From Lepidostoma basale (Eukaryota; Arthropoda; Insecta; Trichoptera; Lepidostomatidae), in contig JAHDVF020000050.1 of assembly GCA_022606425.2 (NCBI GenBank), forward strand, positions 496,001 to 560,000: DNA of 64,000 nt, written 5' to 3'. Below, in pieces: positions 48,735 to 59,734 of this stretch (position 1 is its first letter; every line of letters starts with the position of its first letter). A program made the position numbers and the translations under genes. The notes below the pieces were generated by a model. That model had not been told where the DNA came from. It saw only the letters and a list, made by a program, of their open reading frames with translations, and did not search any database.

Positions 48735-49320
48735 AATTGTTAATTAAAAACTTTGTTTTATGTATCACAATTGTGTTTTTATTTTTTCGCGACAATATAT
48801 TCAACCAAAGTGGAATCTACCAGATTAATTGTGAGGATTGTGATGCCGTGTATATTGGAAAGACGGGTCGATCATTTTGAATAGGTTATATGAACACAAC
48901 ATTTAATACAATAACAGAATCATTGTGTGAATTTTGACCATCATTTCAATTCCAAAAACACATTTTTTTTGGATATAACAAACAATTTAAAAAAAAATTG
49001 ATAAATTAGAAAATTTAGAAATTTTTAAAGCAAAGGCACGTGAATTGAATGTTATAAATAACCAAATTCCAGCTTATTCCCCCTTAGTATATATGTAGTA
49101 CATTAAAAACTTTTCCTTTATACAATCTACCAAAAAAATATTAATACTACCTTCCATTTTTGTCCCTTTCTTACTAATGTAATCTGCTTCCTTATAATGT
49201 TTATCGTCTTTAATATATTAGGATTCATCGTTTTTGACTCTAAATTATGTATGATTGTTCCTTCTAATTACTGTTTGAATTATTATTATGATTATTATCA
49301 TTCTTATTATTTTATTATTA
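48735..49320 (+). mobile_element. PLE-A with GIY-YIG endonuclease fragment
   Basis: 48735-48798 is the terminal repeat in inverse orientation, cut inside the hammerhead-like block (ttttcgcgaca). 48812-48880 reads GIYQINCEDCDAVYIGKTGR, SF, stop. GIY and YIG, with the CxxC between them, are the signature of the endonuclease domain at the C-terminus of Penelope-like reverse transcriptases. 49000-49097 gives KLENLEIFKAKARELNVINN, QIPAYSPLVYM, stop. The 3' untranslated region matches 1780-2110 inverted. The terminal repeats are thus in inverted orientation in this family. Internal deletion and stops; inactive. Confidence 0.82.
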
Positions 49321-49327
49321 TAAATAA

Positions 49328-50108
49328 ATGAATTTCATACAACAACACAACAACAACAACAAACCATCACGCCGTTTCTCCGCAGGGGTAGGCAGAGAGA
49401 ATGGACCGCCACACGACTCTATCCTGGCACACCTCTCTAGCTTCCTCCACATTCATACATCGAGTCATACACGCACGTCGAGTCTTCCGGCTTCTGACAT
49501 GACCAACCTTTAATATTTGATTAATTTGGACATGCCATGTTTTTCTCGGTCTACCTCGACTCCTTACTCCATTTACATCGTTAACGTATACTTTTTAACC
49601 ATTCTTTCTTCACCCATGCGCTCCACATGTCCGAACCAACACAACGAACCATTCATAATTTTGTTCATAATACCTTCTTTCGCTCTACATTCCTTCCTAA
49701 TATCAGCATTTGAGATTCTGTCATACATCGTTCTACCACACATACGTCTTAGGGACCTCATCTCTACCGCATTTATTCTGCTCTCATCTTTCTTCTGTCA
49801 GTTCCATGCTTCGCTTCCATACATAGGAGTTGGGACCAGAACTCCATTGTGAACGGCCATTTTCGCTTTCATTGATAAATTCTTGTTTCCAATAACTACT
49901 TTTAAAGCTCCATTCACTTTGTTACCTGCACCAACCCTTTTTTCAACATCACTGTCCGTTCGGCCATCCGCTGTGAACATGCTACCTAAATACACAAATT
50001 CCCTCACCTGTTCCAAGTTCTCTTCATTTACACTTATATTACAAACTGTCATTTGCTCTTCCCTTTCAAAAACTAACACCTTTGACTTTCCGACATTCAT
50101 CAAAACAC
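49328..50108 (-). mobile_element. RTE-A LINE (A3), 760 bp
   Basis: Minus strand from 50103: MMNVGKSKVLVFEREEQMTV, CNISVNEENLEQVREFVYLG, SMFTADGRTDSDVEKRVGAG, NKVNGALKVVIGNKNLSMKA, KMAVHNGVLVPTPMYGSEAW, N (stop), then AVEMRSLRRMCGRTMYDRIS, NADIRKECRAKEGIMNKIMN, GSLCWFGHVERMGEERMVK, (shift) NDVNGVRSRGRPRKTW, SILSAYPCGETA and a (TTG)n tail at 49341-49361. Best A3 copy; two or three lesions. Confidence 0.9.
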
Positions 50109-50158
50109 GTTAAAACAATTAAATAGCAGACAACATAATTTTGAATAAGTGTGATCCA

Positions 50159-50305
50159 TCAATGAACTCCGTTTTCATCATTAGCATCATCATATTCATC
50201 ATCTGAAGAGTTTGATGATTCAGTGTCCCTATCAATTGAAAAAAGAAATTCCTCGTCTTCATCTAGCCAAATATTTCGTTTATTAAGTACTCGCGGCTGA
50301 ATTTC
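50159..50305 (-). pseudogene. Small acidic open frame, origin unknown
   Basis: 49 codons between stops: EIQPRVLNKRNIWLDEDEEF, LFSIDRDTESSNSSDDEYDD, ANDENGVH. The Ser/Asp-rich acidic tail looks protein-like rather than random in this AT-rich setting. It lies inside the outer element 48521-50918. It could be the end of that element's own protein or a captured host exon. No start codon in frame nearby. Confidence 0.35.
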
Positions 50306-51345
50306 CTATGGTAACAATTCTCTGGACCGAATGTACACAGATACACCTATAAAATCAATACAAAATATACAATACGTATTTTTATTATTATTCACTAATC
50401 ATAAATCGGTTTTTAATCTCTACGGAACACTCATCTGTCATTTTTTCGAATGGTAGGTATTAATGGCGCAAATATTCTCTGCTCTCCTTCACAAAAGGGG
50501 TTTAACTTTTAGAATAGTCTCTCTTATACTGATTTTTATAACTTTGGGCATTGTTAATCTAAAATTAATAAAGAAAACCAAAAATCCCGGTGACGATTAA
50601 AAAATAACCTCAAATCTTTCACATTGAGTATTGACATCTGGCATCAACAATACACCACCTACGGGCGTTTTCGAAACTAAATGGAAGCCATGATGTTTTT
50701 TGTACTTTGTCTCAGAAGTCAAATATAGTCAAATTTATGACAAATATAATTAATTTTAAATCATTTAAGTGATTTTTTCAAATGTTTTAATGATTATTCT
50801 GTTATCCGGAACGGAGACAAATCCAGCAAATATAAGATCTTCAAAATTGGTCCAGCCGTTCTCGAGTTATAAATGGTGTAACTAACACGATTTTTGACTT
50901 TGTTTTATATATATAGATGTATACAAAATATCTTTAAAACTGTTGCTTGGATACATATTCAAAGGTTACATCCATATATTTATCTCAGATGACTCCCCCG
51001 GGAAGGCAAGTGATATAACCATCATCTAACAATGTCACATGTCTTCCCTTTCTACCCACGGCCCTCGCGCGGGGCCCCCAGAAGCAAGGGCCTTGTCATT
51101 ACTTCAAGGGTTCTATTACGGATCGTTAAAACTTTTCTACTAACAAGGCGTCTTCATCATCGTTACAATTTCGGAGTGTGCTAAAGAGAAGTTTGAATTT
51201 TTTTTCAATCTCATATTTGTCATGTAGCTTTTCTCGTGCGATCGCTTCTTGTTTGCTCATTTTTCCTGCTTCATTACAAATTGTATACTTGTAATTTATT
51301 TTTATATATGTTTTCCAATAAAAACTTTTTTGTTTTCCAAGTATA
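50306..51345. other. No gene; end of outer element, then unique DNA
   Basis: 50850-50918 carries the conserved end described above. 50990-51110 is GC-richer. Nothing coding recognised. Confidence 0.45.
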
Positions 51346-51349
51346 TATT

Positions 51350-51860
51350 TTTTCTTCTTCTTCAAGTGCCCTGTCGGGTCCCCTCAACGTTGGCAATCAC
51401 CACGGCGAACTTGTCCCTGTCCTGCGCCGCTCGGAACAGCTCCTCCACACTTCGGATGCCGGTCGACTCCCTCACGTTTCGCAGCCAGGACATTTGTCTC
51501 CTTCCGGGCCCTCGGTGCCCCTTAATTTTCCCCTCCAATATCAGTTGGAGAAGGTAGTACTTTTTCCCACGCAGTATATGACCCAGATGTGAGATCTTTC
51601 GAACCTTGATAGTTGATAACAATTCCCTGTCAACTCTAGCTCGCCTCAGGACTTCGGTATTGGTAACCATGTCTGTCCAGGGAACTCTGAGCATTCGGCG
51701 ATGGAGACACATTTCAAATGTTTCCAGTCTGTTCATTGAGTTAACTTTCAGGGTCCAAGTTTCACACCCGTACAATAAAACAGACCACACATAGCATTTG
51801 ATCATTCTCTGGCGGAGTTTCAAGTTTACGTTATCATTGCAGAAAAGTAATTATATTTTA
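51350..51860 (-). mobile_element. LINE-E 3' end, intact frame
   Basis: Minus strand 51823-51362, 153 codons: MKLRQRMIKCYVWSVLLYGC, ETWTLKVNSMNRLETFEMCL, HRRMLRVPWTDMVTNTEVLR, RARVDRELLSTIKVRKISHL, GHILRGKKYYLLQLILEGKI, KGHRGPGRRQMSWLRNVRES, TGIRSVEELFRAAQDRDKFA, VVIANVEGTRQGT, stop, then a (GAA)n tail. Upstream LLFCNDNVNLKLRQ continues to about 51860. Typical RTE-like post-RT domain; open frame suggests recent activity of the family. Confidence 0.9.
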
Positions 51861-51864
51861 TTAA

Positions 51865-52795
51865 ACGTAGCTCTTGCTGCCTCAATTCTGCATTTTATCT
51901 CTACACCTGGGTCAAGAGAATGCGTTAGTTTAAAAACTGAGCCCCTTTTAAGATATAAGAATTTGTAGGTAATTAATATAACCCCAAATATATTACACCA
52001 TTTAAATATAATGCTTGGTTTTTATACCCGGTTCATCCTCCCTTGAATATCTTTTTCCCCAAATTCTGTTATATCTCCACCGTATTTTCGGCTGAAGTAG
52101 TGATGAAATTTCCAACCCATTTGCTTTGGGTTTACCTACGGGCTATGTGCATTGTGACGATTTTCCCCCTTTCATCTCTGCTTATCCTCTATAATAAATT
52201 TATAAAAATTATCCATATACAGCAGATTCTCTGATCATGAAACATGATACCACTTCTTCATATTAGAGTTCTGGTTCCAACCTTTTGTGTGGTAGTAAAT
52301 TTTGGATCTGGCAGACGAAGCGTAAGAATAGATTAGATATGAGATACTCTAGACCAGAGGTACTGTAAGTGTGCTACGCGAAGCCCTAGGGCTACACAAG
52401 GACTCTGCGAGGGCTCCGCTCCGACAAATATATCAAAACTCCAGACAAAATATTTTAGGTTGTTCGAGTGGATGTGTGGCCGCTCGATGCTCATTTATTT
52501 ATTATATTTAAATATTGAAAAAAATGTTTTCAATGATTATAATTAAATAATGAACATAAAACAAGGTTTTGCTTATTTTAGGACTCTGTAAAATGTTTAG
52601 TATTTCAAAGGGGCTCCGTCGCCAAAAAAGTATGAGAACTTTAGACTATAGGTTATTAACGGAGGAGTCGCAGCTTTCCACGGGGGCGGTAAGGGGTTCA
52701 GAGGCAACTAGGGGTCGTTAAGCAAGTCGCGGGGGGCGGCTGTTGCGTACCTATTCGAAAAAAAAAGTATAAACTACTATTGATAAATAAAGTAA
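51865..52795. other. No gene seen
   Basis: Largely unique. 52385-52470 and 52600-52640 (aggggctccgtcgcc) are mildly GC-rich. No motif. Confidence 0.5.
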
Positions 52796-52799
52796 ATGT

Positions 52800-53012
52800 G
52801 AACTATGTAAACGGAATAGGAAATAGAGGAAGACGGAGGAAAATATATCACAATCAAATCAATTAAATATAAAATTTCGGCCGCATGAAATTTTGTAGAA
52901 ATCGACGTGCGTATGACTGTTGAATAAACGGGACAACTATGTTAAAACGACAATGGGGGGGGAGGGGGGGTCTATTCTTTCTGTCTATCCCTTTTGATAG
53001 ACAAGGTAATGG
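52800..53012 (+). mobile_element. RTE-A 3' end, old
   Basis: VNYVNGIGNRGRRRKIYHNQ, INTIKISAA, CRNRRAYDC, then a G-rich run (52955-52972), SILSVYPFDRQGNG-like and TTAG stub. Heavily mutated. Confidence 0.65.
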
Positions 53013-53016
53013 TTTG

Positions 53017-53110
53017 TTAGTTCTTCTTCTTCTTAAAGTGCCCTGTCAGGTCCCCCCGACGTTGGCGATCACTCTGGTAAACTCTTCCCTATCCTTTTTG
53101 TCAGTTGAAA
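53017..53110 (-). mobile_element. LINE-E tail, short
   Basis: Minus strand: KDREEFTRVIANVGGT, TGHFKKKKN and (GAA)n. 5' truncated at about 53108. Confidence 0.7.
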
Positions 53111-53845
53111 ATATTAATTCATGAATAGGTACATATTTAATATATTGTATTATAATTTTAAATTCGGAACATGTTGTTATTGCTTAAATTAGCTTTTTTT
53201 AATTAGCCTTAGGATTGCGTGTACCATGTTTTTGTTGTATTTAACCACTTCAATACCGTAAGGCCACTGGTGGCCGCTACGTAGGCGCACCACCAATACC
53301 GTAAGGCCACTTTGCATTAAAAATGATTCCAGTAGGAATTTTACGAAATTTCGATAATGCAACTTGAAAAAAATATACTTGATATATCGTTTTATATGTT
53401 AACTTTAATTATGATGCATTAAATCCATTAGCCCTATTTTTTAAATAATTAAAAACACGCGGTATGTGAGTGTTCCTAAGCTTAAAACATCACGGTACTC
53501 AAACGGTTAATAATGTCGATAACGAGTCTTTCGAAGTTGGTAAGCAAAAACGCGATTCACGCAATGAATCGTTTCGTTAGAGAGAGGGATATAAAGTAGA
53601 AAATGTTTTATTTATTCTAATATTTGGTGTAAGTGTCATGGATGAGAAGAAGTTCCGGAAAAGGCGTGATGATTTATTTGTTAATGTTATTGTTATTTAT
53701 CTTTTTGAATTTAATATAGTTATTTGTATACTTATTGATTTTTATGGAGGACCTCAAGGTTGTCGTTTCGAAATGATCATTGAAATTGTTGCCATATTTG
53801 ACATGGTATTGCTTATGATGACGCACAAATGACTCCACCCCAATA
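53111..53845. other. No gene; 53250-53315 has a direct repeat
   Basis: The phrase aataccgtaaggccact occurs at 53252 and 53296, separated by 27 bp. The 64-codon frame at 53638 has no domain. Confidence 0.5.
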
Positions 53846-53859
53846 TTGCTCCACGGTGT

Positions 53860-54455
53860 CCTCCTTGTGACCACGACCATCTTTTGCTACCTCGGTAGTA
53901 TGATACCAGGCTCGGGAGGTACGGAGGAAGATGTAGCCAGCAGACTCAACAAGGCAAGGGGAGCTTTCGCTATGCTTTGCCCTGTATGGCGTTCTAGTAT
54001 CATTTCAAGAAAGCTCAAGCTCCAAATATTCTGCAGTAGCGTTAAAAGAATACTGCTGTACGGATGTGAGACTTGGAAGTCTACCGCGGACGTTATTGGA
54101 AAACTCCAGGTGTTTATAAATAGGTGCCTTCGCTCAATATTCAAGATCTATTGGCCCCAAACAGTGTCAAATGCCATTCTCTGGACCATGGCAGGCGAAA
54201 AGCCAATTAGAGAACAAGTTGCTAGACGCAAATGGGCTGTGGATCGGTCACACTCTGATACGGAACCCAGCCTGCATCGCTTAGGGCGCACTAGACTGGT
54301 GCCCTATGGGGGGAAAGAGGAAGCGAGGCAGACCTAGAGCCACCTGGAAAAGAGCTAGAAGTTAAGGCAGCAGGCCTCACTTGGGTGATGTTAGACATCA
54401 GGCATGCGATAGAGTCGGGTGGAGAATGTTCCTTGAGGCCCTGAGGCTTTAAATT
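53860..54455 (+). mobile_element. LINE-D 3' region
   Basis: TTIFCYLGSMIPGSGGTEED, VASRLNKARGAFAMLCPVWR, SSIISRKLKLQIFCSSVKRI, LLYGCETWKSTADVIGKLQV, FINRCLRSIFKIYWPQTVSN, AILWTMAGEKPIREQVARRK, W, then a one-base loss shifts the frame (WAVDRSHSDTEPS) before the RKRGRPRATW and VMLDIRHAIESGG-like end. It extends further upstream than the 40.8 kb copy. No GAA tail found at the end. Confidence 0.87.
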
Positions 54456-54459
54456 TTAT

Positions 54460-55325
54460 TTTGTTTTTAGTATACAATCGATTGTTTCGTAAATCGCTTT
54501 GCATAATAAATTTTATTCTCTCCCCTTCGACTCTGTTCCCTTTGAAATTAATAACACTTCAAAATCGCCGATGGGAATAATTCCAGTACGCAATTTATTT
54601 TGATTTGACGCGAAATTTTCTTAGAAATCTCCACTCCACCGTTTTATGCTTCATAGATTTTATTCGAATTCGAAATTGATTACCCCCAATCGGAATAAGT
54701 TCTCATAAAAAAAACCTTTTTCTTCGAACGTGATCGTCTTTTGTTCCCGTCCTCTAATATAATAAAGCACGTGAAGAACTCGTTTTTATTCGATTTTAAT
54801 ATTAAGCGATTTTATTATTTCATATACTATATATTGTTTTACTAACGTTTTTATTAAGTTATACACCTTTCAATATAAGTGTATTTGAATTTTCGTTCAT
54901 ATAATGAAATAAAATGATTCGAACTTATTCACATAGATGTCTCTATGTGTTGAGCTACAACGGGAAATTTGGTTTGAGTCTTAACTAAACACAGCCCTTT
55001 CGTGGATTGTTTCAAGAAAATTTTCACAGATGTCTCGTTCGCCCCCAAATTTACTTCAATACCTTCGCTACAGCTTTCCCTCCCTTTACTTAGATGTCTC
55101 ACGTGACGTATATTTATTTAAAAGAAACTTTTTCCTTTCATATTTATTTCGTTTTAAATGTATTTTTTCTCTTAACTGTGTTGAGAATTACGAAAAATGG
55201 TTCTGAATAAACACGGATAAAAAATATCACAATATTAATACTTGTAAATGGTTATGTTTTTATAACAATTATTTAAGTTTACTTTATAGAAAATAATTTT
55301 ATTTCGTTAATTACAACATTTCTTA
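54460..55325. other. No gene seen; AT-rich unique region
   Basis: About 860 bp without repeats or frames of note. Confidence 0.5.
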
Positions 55326-55334
55326 TGAATGAAA

Positions 55335-55490
55335 ACACTGTTCTTTCTTTTATTTTTAAGCTTATTTTTCTCGGCATGTTTCGAAGGCATCATTGCGAGA
55401 ACAATATTAACTCAGTTTATTTCGTTCTCCTGATGATAAAGGTGCAAAGCCTTCGAAATCTGTCGAGAAAAATAAATTCAAATGTTTTTT
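55335..55490. mobile_element. PLE palindrome, divergent family
   Basis: Arms tatttttctcggcatgtttc / tcgaaatctgtcgagaaaaa around 55358-55395 and 55428-55478. Cores on both strands. Target duplication not found. Confidence 0.6.
55430..55464 (+). ncRNA. Hammerhead-like core, divergent PLE
   Basis: CTGATGA, TA, stem II AAGG/CCTT with loop TGCAAAG, C, GAAA, TCTG, TC. Core intact, but linkers differ from the other families. Confidence 0.45.
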
Positions 55491-55494
55491 TAAC

Positions 55495-55630
55495 AATGAT
55501 GTGAAACTCCACATTAAATAATGAATACGAATGAAAACGAAAACATTGAAAACAAAAAGTTTTCTAGAAGTTTTATTATATTTTATAGGAATGATATGTT
55601 TCGCCCTTCTAAGGCATTATTAAATGTGAT
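55495..55630 (-). mobile_element. PLE-B single arm
   Basis: aacaatgatgtgaaactcca, gttttctagaagttttatta, gatatgtttcgcccttctaa, ggcattattaaatg. One arm only; the core is on the minus strand near 55590-55622. Confidence 0.65.
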
Positions 55631-55639
55631 TTCAGGATT

Positions 55640-56195
55640 TCAGTTTTTTCATAGAAAAAAAAAATTGATTTAAATATGTATATTATTATTTACAGAAAAT
55701 ATTTTTTCAAAATATTTCATCGCTCACTACACCGCATATTGAAAAAAAAAACTACAAATTAATTAAAATGCCAAGAGCACAAAACACACGGGAGGTAAAT
55801 TATAATTCAAAAGGCTGAGTCTCTCTTGAAGAGAATTTAATTTAATAATGCACCAATGCACATTTTCACGTAGATTTTCATATCTCGATACGAAATTTTT
55901 CGTTAAGCCTTTCAGTTCGTATTAACCTAAAAAACCCGGGGATTTAAGCATTTTGCAGACGTTTTAAACGCAGTCTTCTCAGTCTGCGCCGTTTCGCTCG
56001 GTTCGCTTCGTAAATAACTCAGCAATTACGCTCTTTTTCAGCTTTTCTCTCAAAGGTTTGCCCGACTGTAGAACTGTGGGGTATAAATTAATAATAGTCA
56101 TCTGTAATCTCTAGCACTGGATACGTCGAATTAGGGCTGCCCCAGACACAATTTAATATTTTTGTGTACGTATATCTGTACCCGAGTTATTATGG
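55640..56195. other. No gene seen
   Basis: Unique AT-rich DNA. Confidence 0.5.
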
Positions 56196-56198
56196 TTT

Positions 56199-56260
56199 TC
56201 AAATCAAATCAGTTTATTTCATCAACAGATATTACAAAATATTTTTTTTATTCATTACAA
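56199..56260 (-). mobile_element. CR1-J tail stub
   Basis: caaatcaaatcagtttattt, catcaacagatattacaaaa: the last about 45 bp of CR1-J 3' region with its tail. Confidence 0.7.
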
Positions 56261-56311
56261 AAAAAAATACAAAAAAAACAAAACATTATAAGACATTACA
56301 AAAAAAAATAT

Positions 56312-56782
56312 AACTCACTAACTAACCATCACGCCGTCTCCCCGAAAGGGTAGGCAGAAATAATGGCCTGTCACATTTTAACCGATGCGGCATTCCATCC
56401 TTCTCTTTTCGCCCCGCGGGAGACGCGGTGTGATGGGTTGCGAACCTCATCGCCACCAATAGGCATCTCCCACGCACACTTCGATCGTCCAGCAATCAAT
56501 CTAAAACAAATCATATAAAATAAAATAAAAAACACAAAATAAAAATATTTTAACACATAATGTTCATTTCAGATGGTGCACTTGTTGACATGGACGATCC
56601 GGACTTTTGTGATTATTAAATTTATGTTACTCGCATCCACCGTTTTTTTTTTAATTAGCTGCAATTAGGTACTTAAAGCAATCGAACACCAGCAAGAACT
56701 TTAAAATAATATTGAAGAAATTATTCAAATTGTCATTGGAACAAATGAAAATTTTATTTTTACACCTGTCAAAATTCTTTAT
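56312..56782 (-). mobile_element. SINE-R, near full length
   Basis: 471 bp. Minus strand 5' end aaagaattttgacaggtgta, ending in the RTE-A end and TTAG/TTAG tail at 56312-56322. Same limits as 37256-37723, which supports this as the complete unit. Confidence 0.85.
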
Positions 56783-56789
56783 ATAAACG

Positions 56790-58065
56790 AAAAAAATATT
56801 TTATTCATAACAGAAATCGGTTTTTTCGTAATAATTTATAAATGAATCTTCAAAAGAATTGATAAACGTTTTATATTTTCTTTATTTTTTGAACATGCAT
56901 ACATAAATACGAGAACACCATTTATAATCGTTATTTTTTATTCTAAAAGTTTGACGAACTTATAAGAAACTACTAAAATACAATTAATTAATTAATAAAA
57001 CAAAAATTTTCGCTGTTGAAATATTTTTAATTAATATATATTTCCTCACCCCTGTATATGAGCGCATATTCCACGAATGCTTTTACCCTTTTTATCTGCT
57101 TCTATCCTGGTGGATTTTTGCACTAAGCTCCAGTGTCTGCTACCAGGAGCGGAGGAGATTACGGGATAGGCCCCCGTTCTTTAGCCTGTGGTGGTGTGGG
57201 CGGACACTGCTGAATTCGTTAGTGTCGAACAAAGAAAAGTTTTCGAACACACCTCCCCATCGATTCTTCTGCCCTGGTACTTTTTTTTACCATTTTAAAT
57301 CGAATCGGTGCCAGATTTATACTCGTTTATTGTTTTTTCTCCCGTTTCCCCGAATCTTAAGAAACACGTTTTACGGCGAAAGCAATTTTTGCAATTTGCG
57401 CATTACGTGATTTAATAAAGCGGTGATTTCGCCATCCTTCTTTCACACGTTCTCCTCTTATTTTCTATCTTTATCTCTCTCATCCACACGAACTACCTCT
57501 AAAACGTGATTGTATTTTATTGTATAAATACTTAGATACAATTTTCCATCTCCAAGCTTGTCTTGGTCACTACACAAGGCTTTCTTTGTGCTGCTTTACT
57601 ATCATCTCACATTGCATTATAGTCCTCATGCAAAACCGTTCTGGAACAATGTTGTAAAACTACATATTAACCCTTAATGGACCTAAGTCACCTCTGACGT
57701 GACAACAGAACTTTGTTGCTGCGGTCGTATGGCACATGTGAGGTGACATGATGAATCATTAGGGTGGCTCTTAGATATATGCCAAAATATTATTTAAATA
57801 TTTTTATAAGTATTCTTTTGTATTTATTTTTTAATAATAACACGTGGCTCAAAGAGGGTGAACATTAAAAAAAAATTCAAATTGTTAAATTTTCGTAAAT
57901 TTTATTAATTTTGTTTCAAATTTAAAATGTCTCACCACCCAATTCTTTATCTTTAGGGGAAGTAAGTAACTGGTATTTTTTTGTAATTTTTATTTTATTG
58001 ATAACACGTGCCAGAAAGGGGGTGCAAATTGAACAAAATTCGTTAAATTCTTAAATTTTCGCAAA
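56790..58065. other. No gene seen; long unique region
   Basis: About 1.3 kb. 57670-57765 has a weak symmetric look (cccttaatgg ... tcattaggg) but no convincing element. The 62-codon frame at 57222 has no domain. Confidence 0.5.
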
Positions 58066-58074
58066 AACTATTTT

Positions 58075-58588
58075 ATAAAAAGCTAAAATGGCATTGCACA
58101 TTGGTGTTCTTGTACCGACCCTTATGTATAAAAGCAAAGCATGAAACTGGTAAATGAAGGATGAAAGTAGAATAAATGCAGTAGAAAGTAGATCTCTTAG
58201 ATGAATGTATGAATTCTCTGTATATGATAGTGTCGAATGAAAGTGGCTGGGGTGGGAATGATGGTGTTATGAACAAAATAATGAAGGGTTCTTTACATGG
58301 TTTGGACTCATTGAAAGAATAAATTAAGAAAGAATGATAAAAAAAGTATATGATAATGATGTAAATAGAACTAGAAATGGACGAAGACAGAGGTAAACAT
58401 GGCGCGATCAAATTAATCAAATATTGAACGTCGGCCACGTGAGAAGTCAGAGAAATCGACGCGCGTGCTTGACACTATGTATGTATGTTGAGGAAGCTAG
58501 AGAATTAGGTATGTCAGGAAAAGTCAGTCCATTCTTTCTGCCTACCCCTTCGGGGAGACGGCGTGATGGTGAGTTAGGTAGTAATTAC
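58075..58588 (+). mobile_element. RTE-A LINE (A1), decayed
   Basis: KAKMALHIGVLVPTLMYKSK, then stops, RINAVESRSLR-type, GGNDGVMNKIMKGSLHGLDS-type, RRQRTWRDQINQILNVGHVR, SQRNRRACLTLCMYVEEARE, SILSAYPFGETA, tail TGAGTTAGGTAG. Many lesions. Confidence 0.83.
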
Positions 58589-58605
58589 TGTGTACATTTT
58601 TTAGA

Positions 58606-58772
58606 TATTGATTCTCATGACATGTGATAGATAGCTAGTCTGCCGCCATTTTTATTGTCACGTGAATTTTACCAGCACAAATTTTCACTACCGTTGTTTT
58701 TCTTCCATTGTAATCGAACCCGGGACCTTCGACGTGGCGGTCAAAGCTGTTGCCACTGTGTCACTCTGCCCC
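58606..58772 (-). mobile_element. SINE-T copy, full head
   Basis: Minus strand: head with cagagtgacacagtggcaac and B box gtcccgggttcgattacaat, body with gtgctggtaaaattcacgtg, tail gctatctatcacatgtcatg. With 9986-10165 it defines the family. Confidence 0.72.
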
Positions 58773-58779
58773 TCTATAT

Positions 58780-59463
58780 TGAATTATATTAAATATTGAG
58801 TGTATTTTGTACGTATCGCTGGAAATTCGTTTGGATACTTTTTTTTTCAACATCCTTTGAGGGCGTATTTATTCAGTTTCCCTATATCCTGCGTCCTTCC
58901 CGCATATGTCATCTACTTCAAAGCTCGTGCCCTTGTATTTATGTACAGAGGGATCCTTAGTGCCCGAAACACGTATCTACGTGTGCTGAAAAAAGTTCAA
59001 ATATCGCATACGTTAGTCTTTGTTGGGATAGAGTTGTAATGATAAAACAAAAGTTTCTACAGCCATTTGAGTACACTTTGAAGATACGGCGAACGGAATG
59101 TTTCCTTCATCAATAATTCTTATTTTATATATTCATCTTCTTTTTAAAGGGGGAACTAGGTTAAGATGACTAATATTTTTTTTTATTCCATAGATCTTTA
59201 TTAAAACTATTCAAAAATGTGCTTCAAAGTTTCAAATAAATTTTTCAATTCGTTCTGACGTTATGAGCGGTTAAGTGAGCGTCACTCGTACTAATAACCC
59301 TTTGAAAATAGGGCGAACGGAATGTTTCCTTCGTTAATAATTCTTATTTTATATATTTTTCTTCTTCTTTAGGGGGGAAATACGTTAAGACGACAAATAA
59401 ATTTGGTCAGTTATTTTTTCTTTTTTTTCGTGTCAATGGCAAGTTTGTATATCGGAAGAATGT
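58780..59463. other. No gene; one local duplication
   Basis: 59090-59155 and 59313-59375 share ggcgaacggaatgtttcctt and aattcttattttatatattc; a 223-bp-spaced local repeat. No coding. Confidence 0.6.
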
Positions 59464-59476
59464 CTATTTAAAGGCT

Positions 59477-59718
59477 AATTAATAAGAATGAAAAAAATTA
59501 TGTTTTTTCTAGAAGTTTTATTTTATTTTTTGGGGGTATGACATGTTTCGCCCTTCTAAGGCATTATCAAATGTCATTTGATACTTTAATAATGCCTTAG
59601 AAGGGCGAAACATGTCATACCCTCAAAAAATATAATAAAACTTCTAGAAAAATATAAGTTTTTCATTCGTATTAATCATTTAATATGGAGTTTTACATCA
59701 TTGTTCAAAAACAATAAA
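59477..59718. mobile_element. PLE-B palindrome with 12-bp target duplication
   Basis: 242 bp, near-perfect inverted arms (about 59500-59570 and 59586-59660), cores on both strands. It is lacking the outer gaacaatgatg part on the left, that is, truncated at one end. Flanks tatttaaaggct (59465-59476 and 59719-59730). Confidence 0.85.
59540..59570 (-). ncRNA. Hammerhead-like core, PLE-B
   Basis: Minus strand: TTGATAA, T, stem II GCCTT/AGGGC with loop AGA (one G-U pair), GAAA, palindrome CATG, TC. Mirror copy at 59586-59616. First box deviates at two positions. Confidence 0.45.
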
Positions 59719-59734
59719 TATTTAAAGGCTCTTA

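Larger units (their letters stand above)
48521..50918 (+). mobile_element. Outer repeat element with nested PLE-A and RTE-A
   Basis: Starts tagctgacccgacgaacttc, a phrase seen at the start of a very common insect repeat. It ends aattggtccagccgttctcg with agttataaatgg and a ttatatatatagat terminus, the usual other end of the same repeat. The intervening 2.4 kb includes two later insertions (48735-49320 and about 49325-50110), so the original was about 1 kb. Superfamily not determined. Confidence 0.55.

Noticed and set aside
52950..52975. G-rich run as a G-quadruplex regulatory site
   Set aside because: Two short G runs inside a decayed RTE-A copy; too little to support a function.
57665..57765. 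piggyBac-like element suggested by ttaaccc and tcattaggg
   Set aside because: Ends do not form a proper inverted repeat and no TTAA duplication is present.
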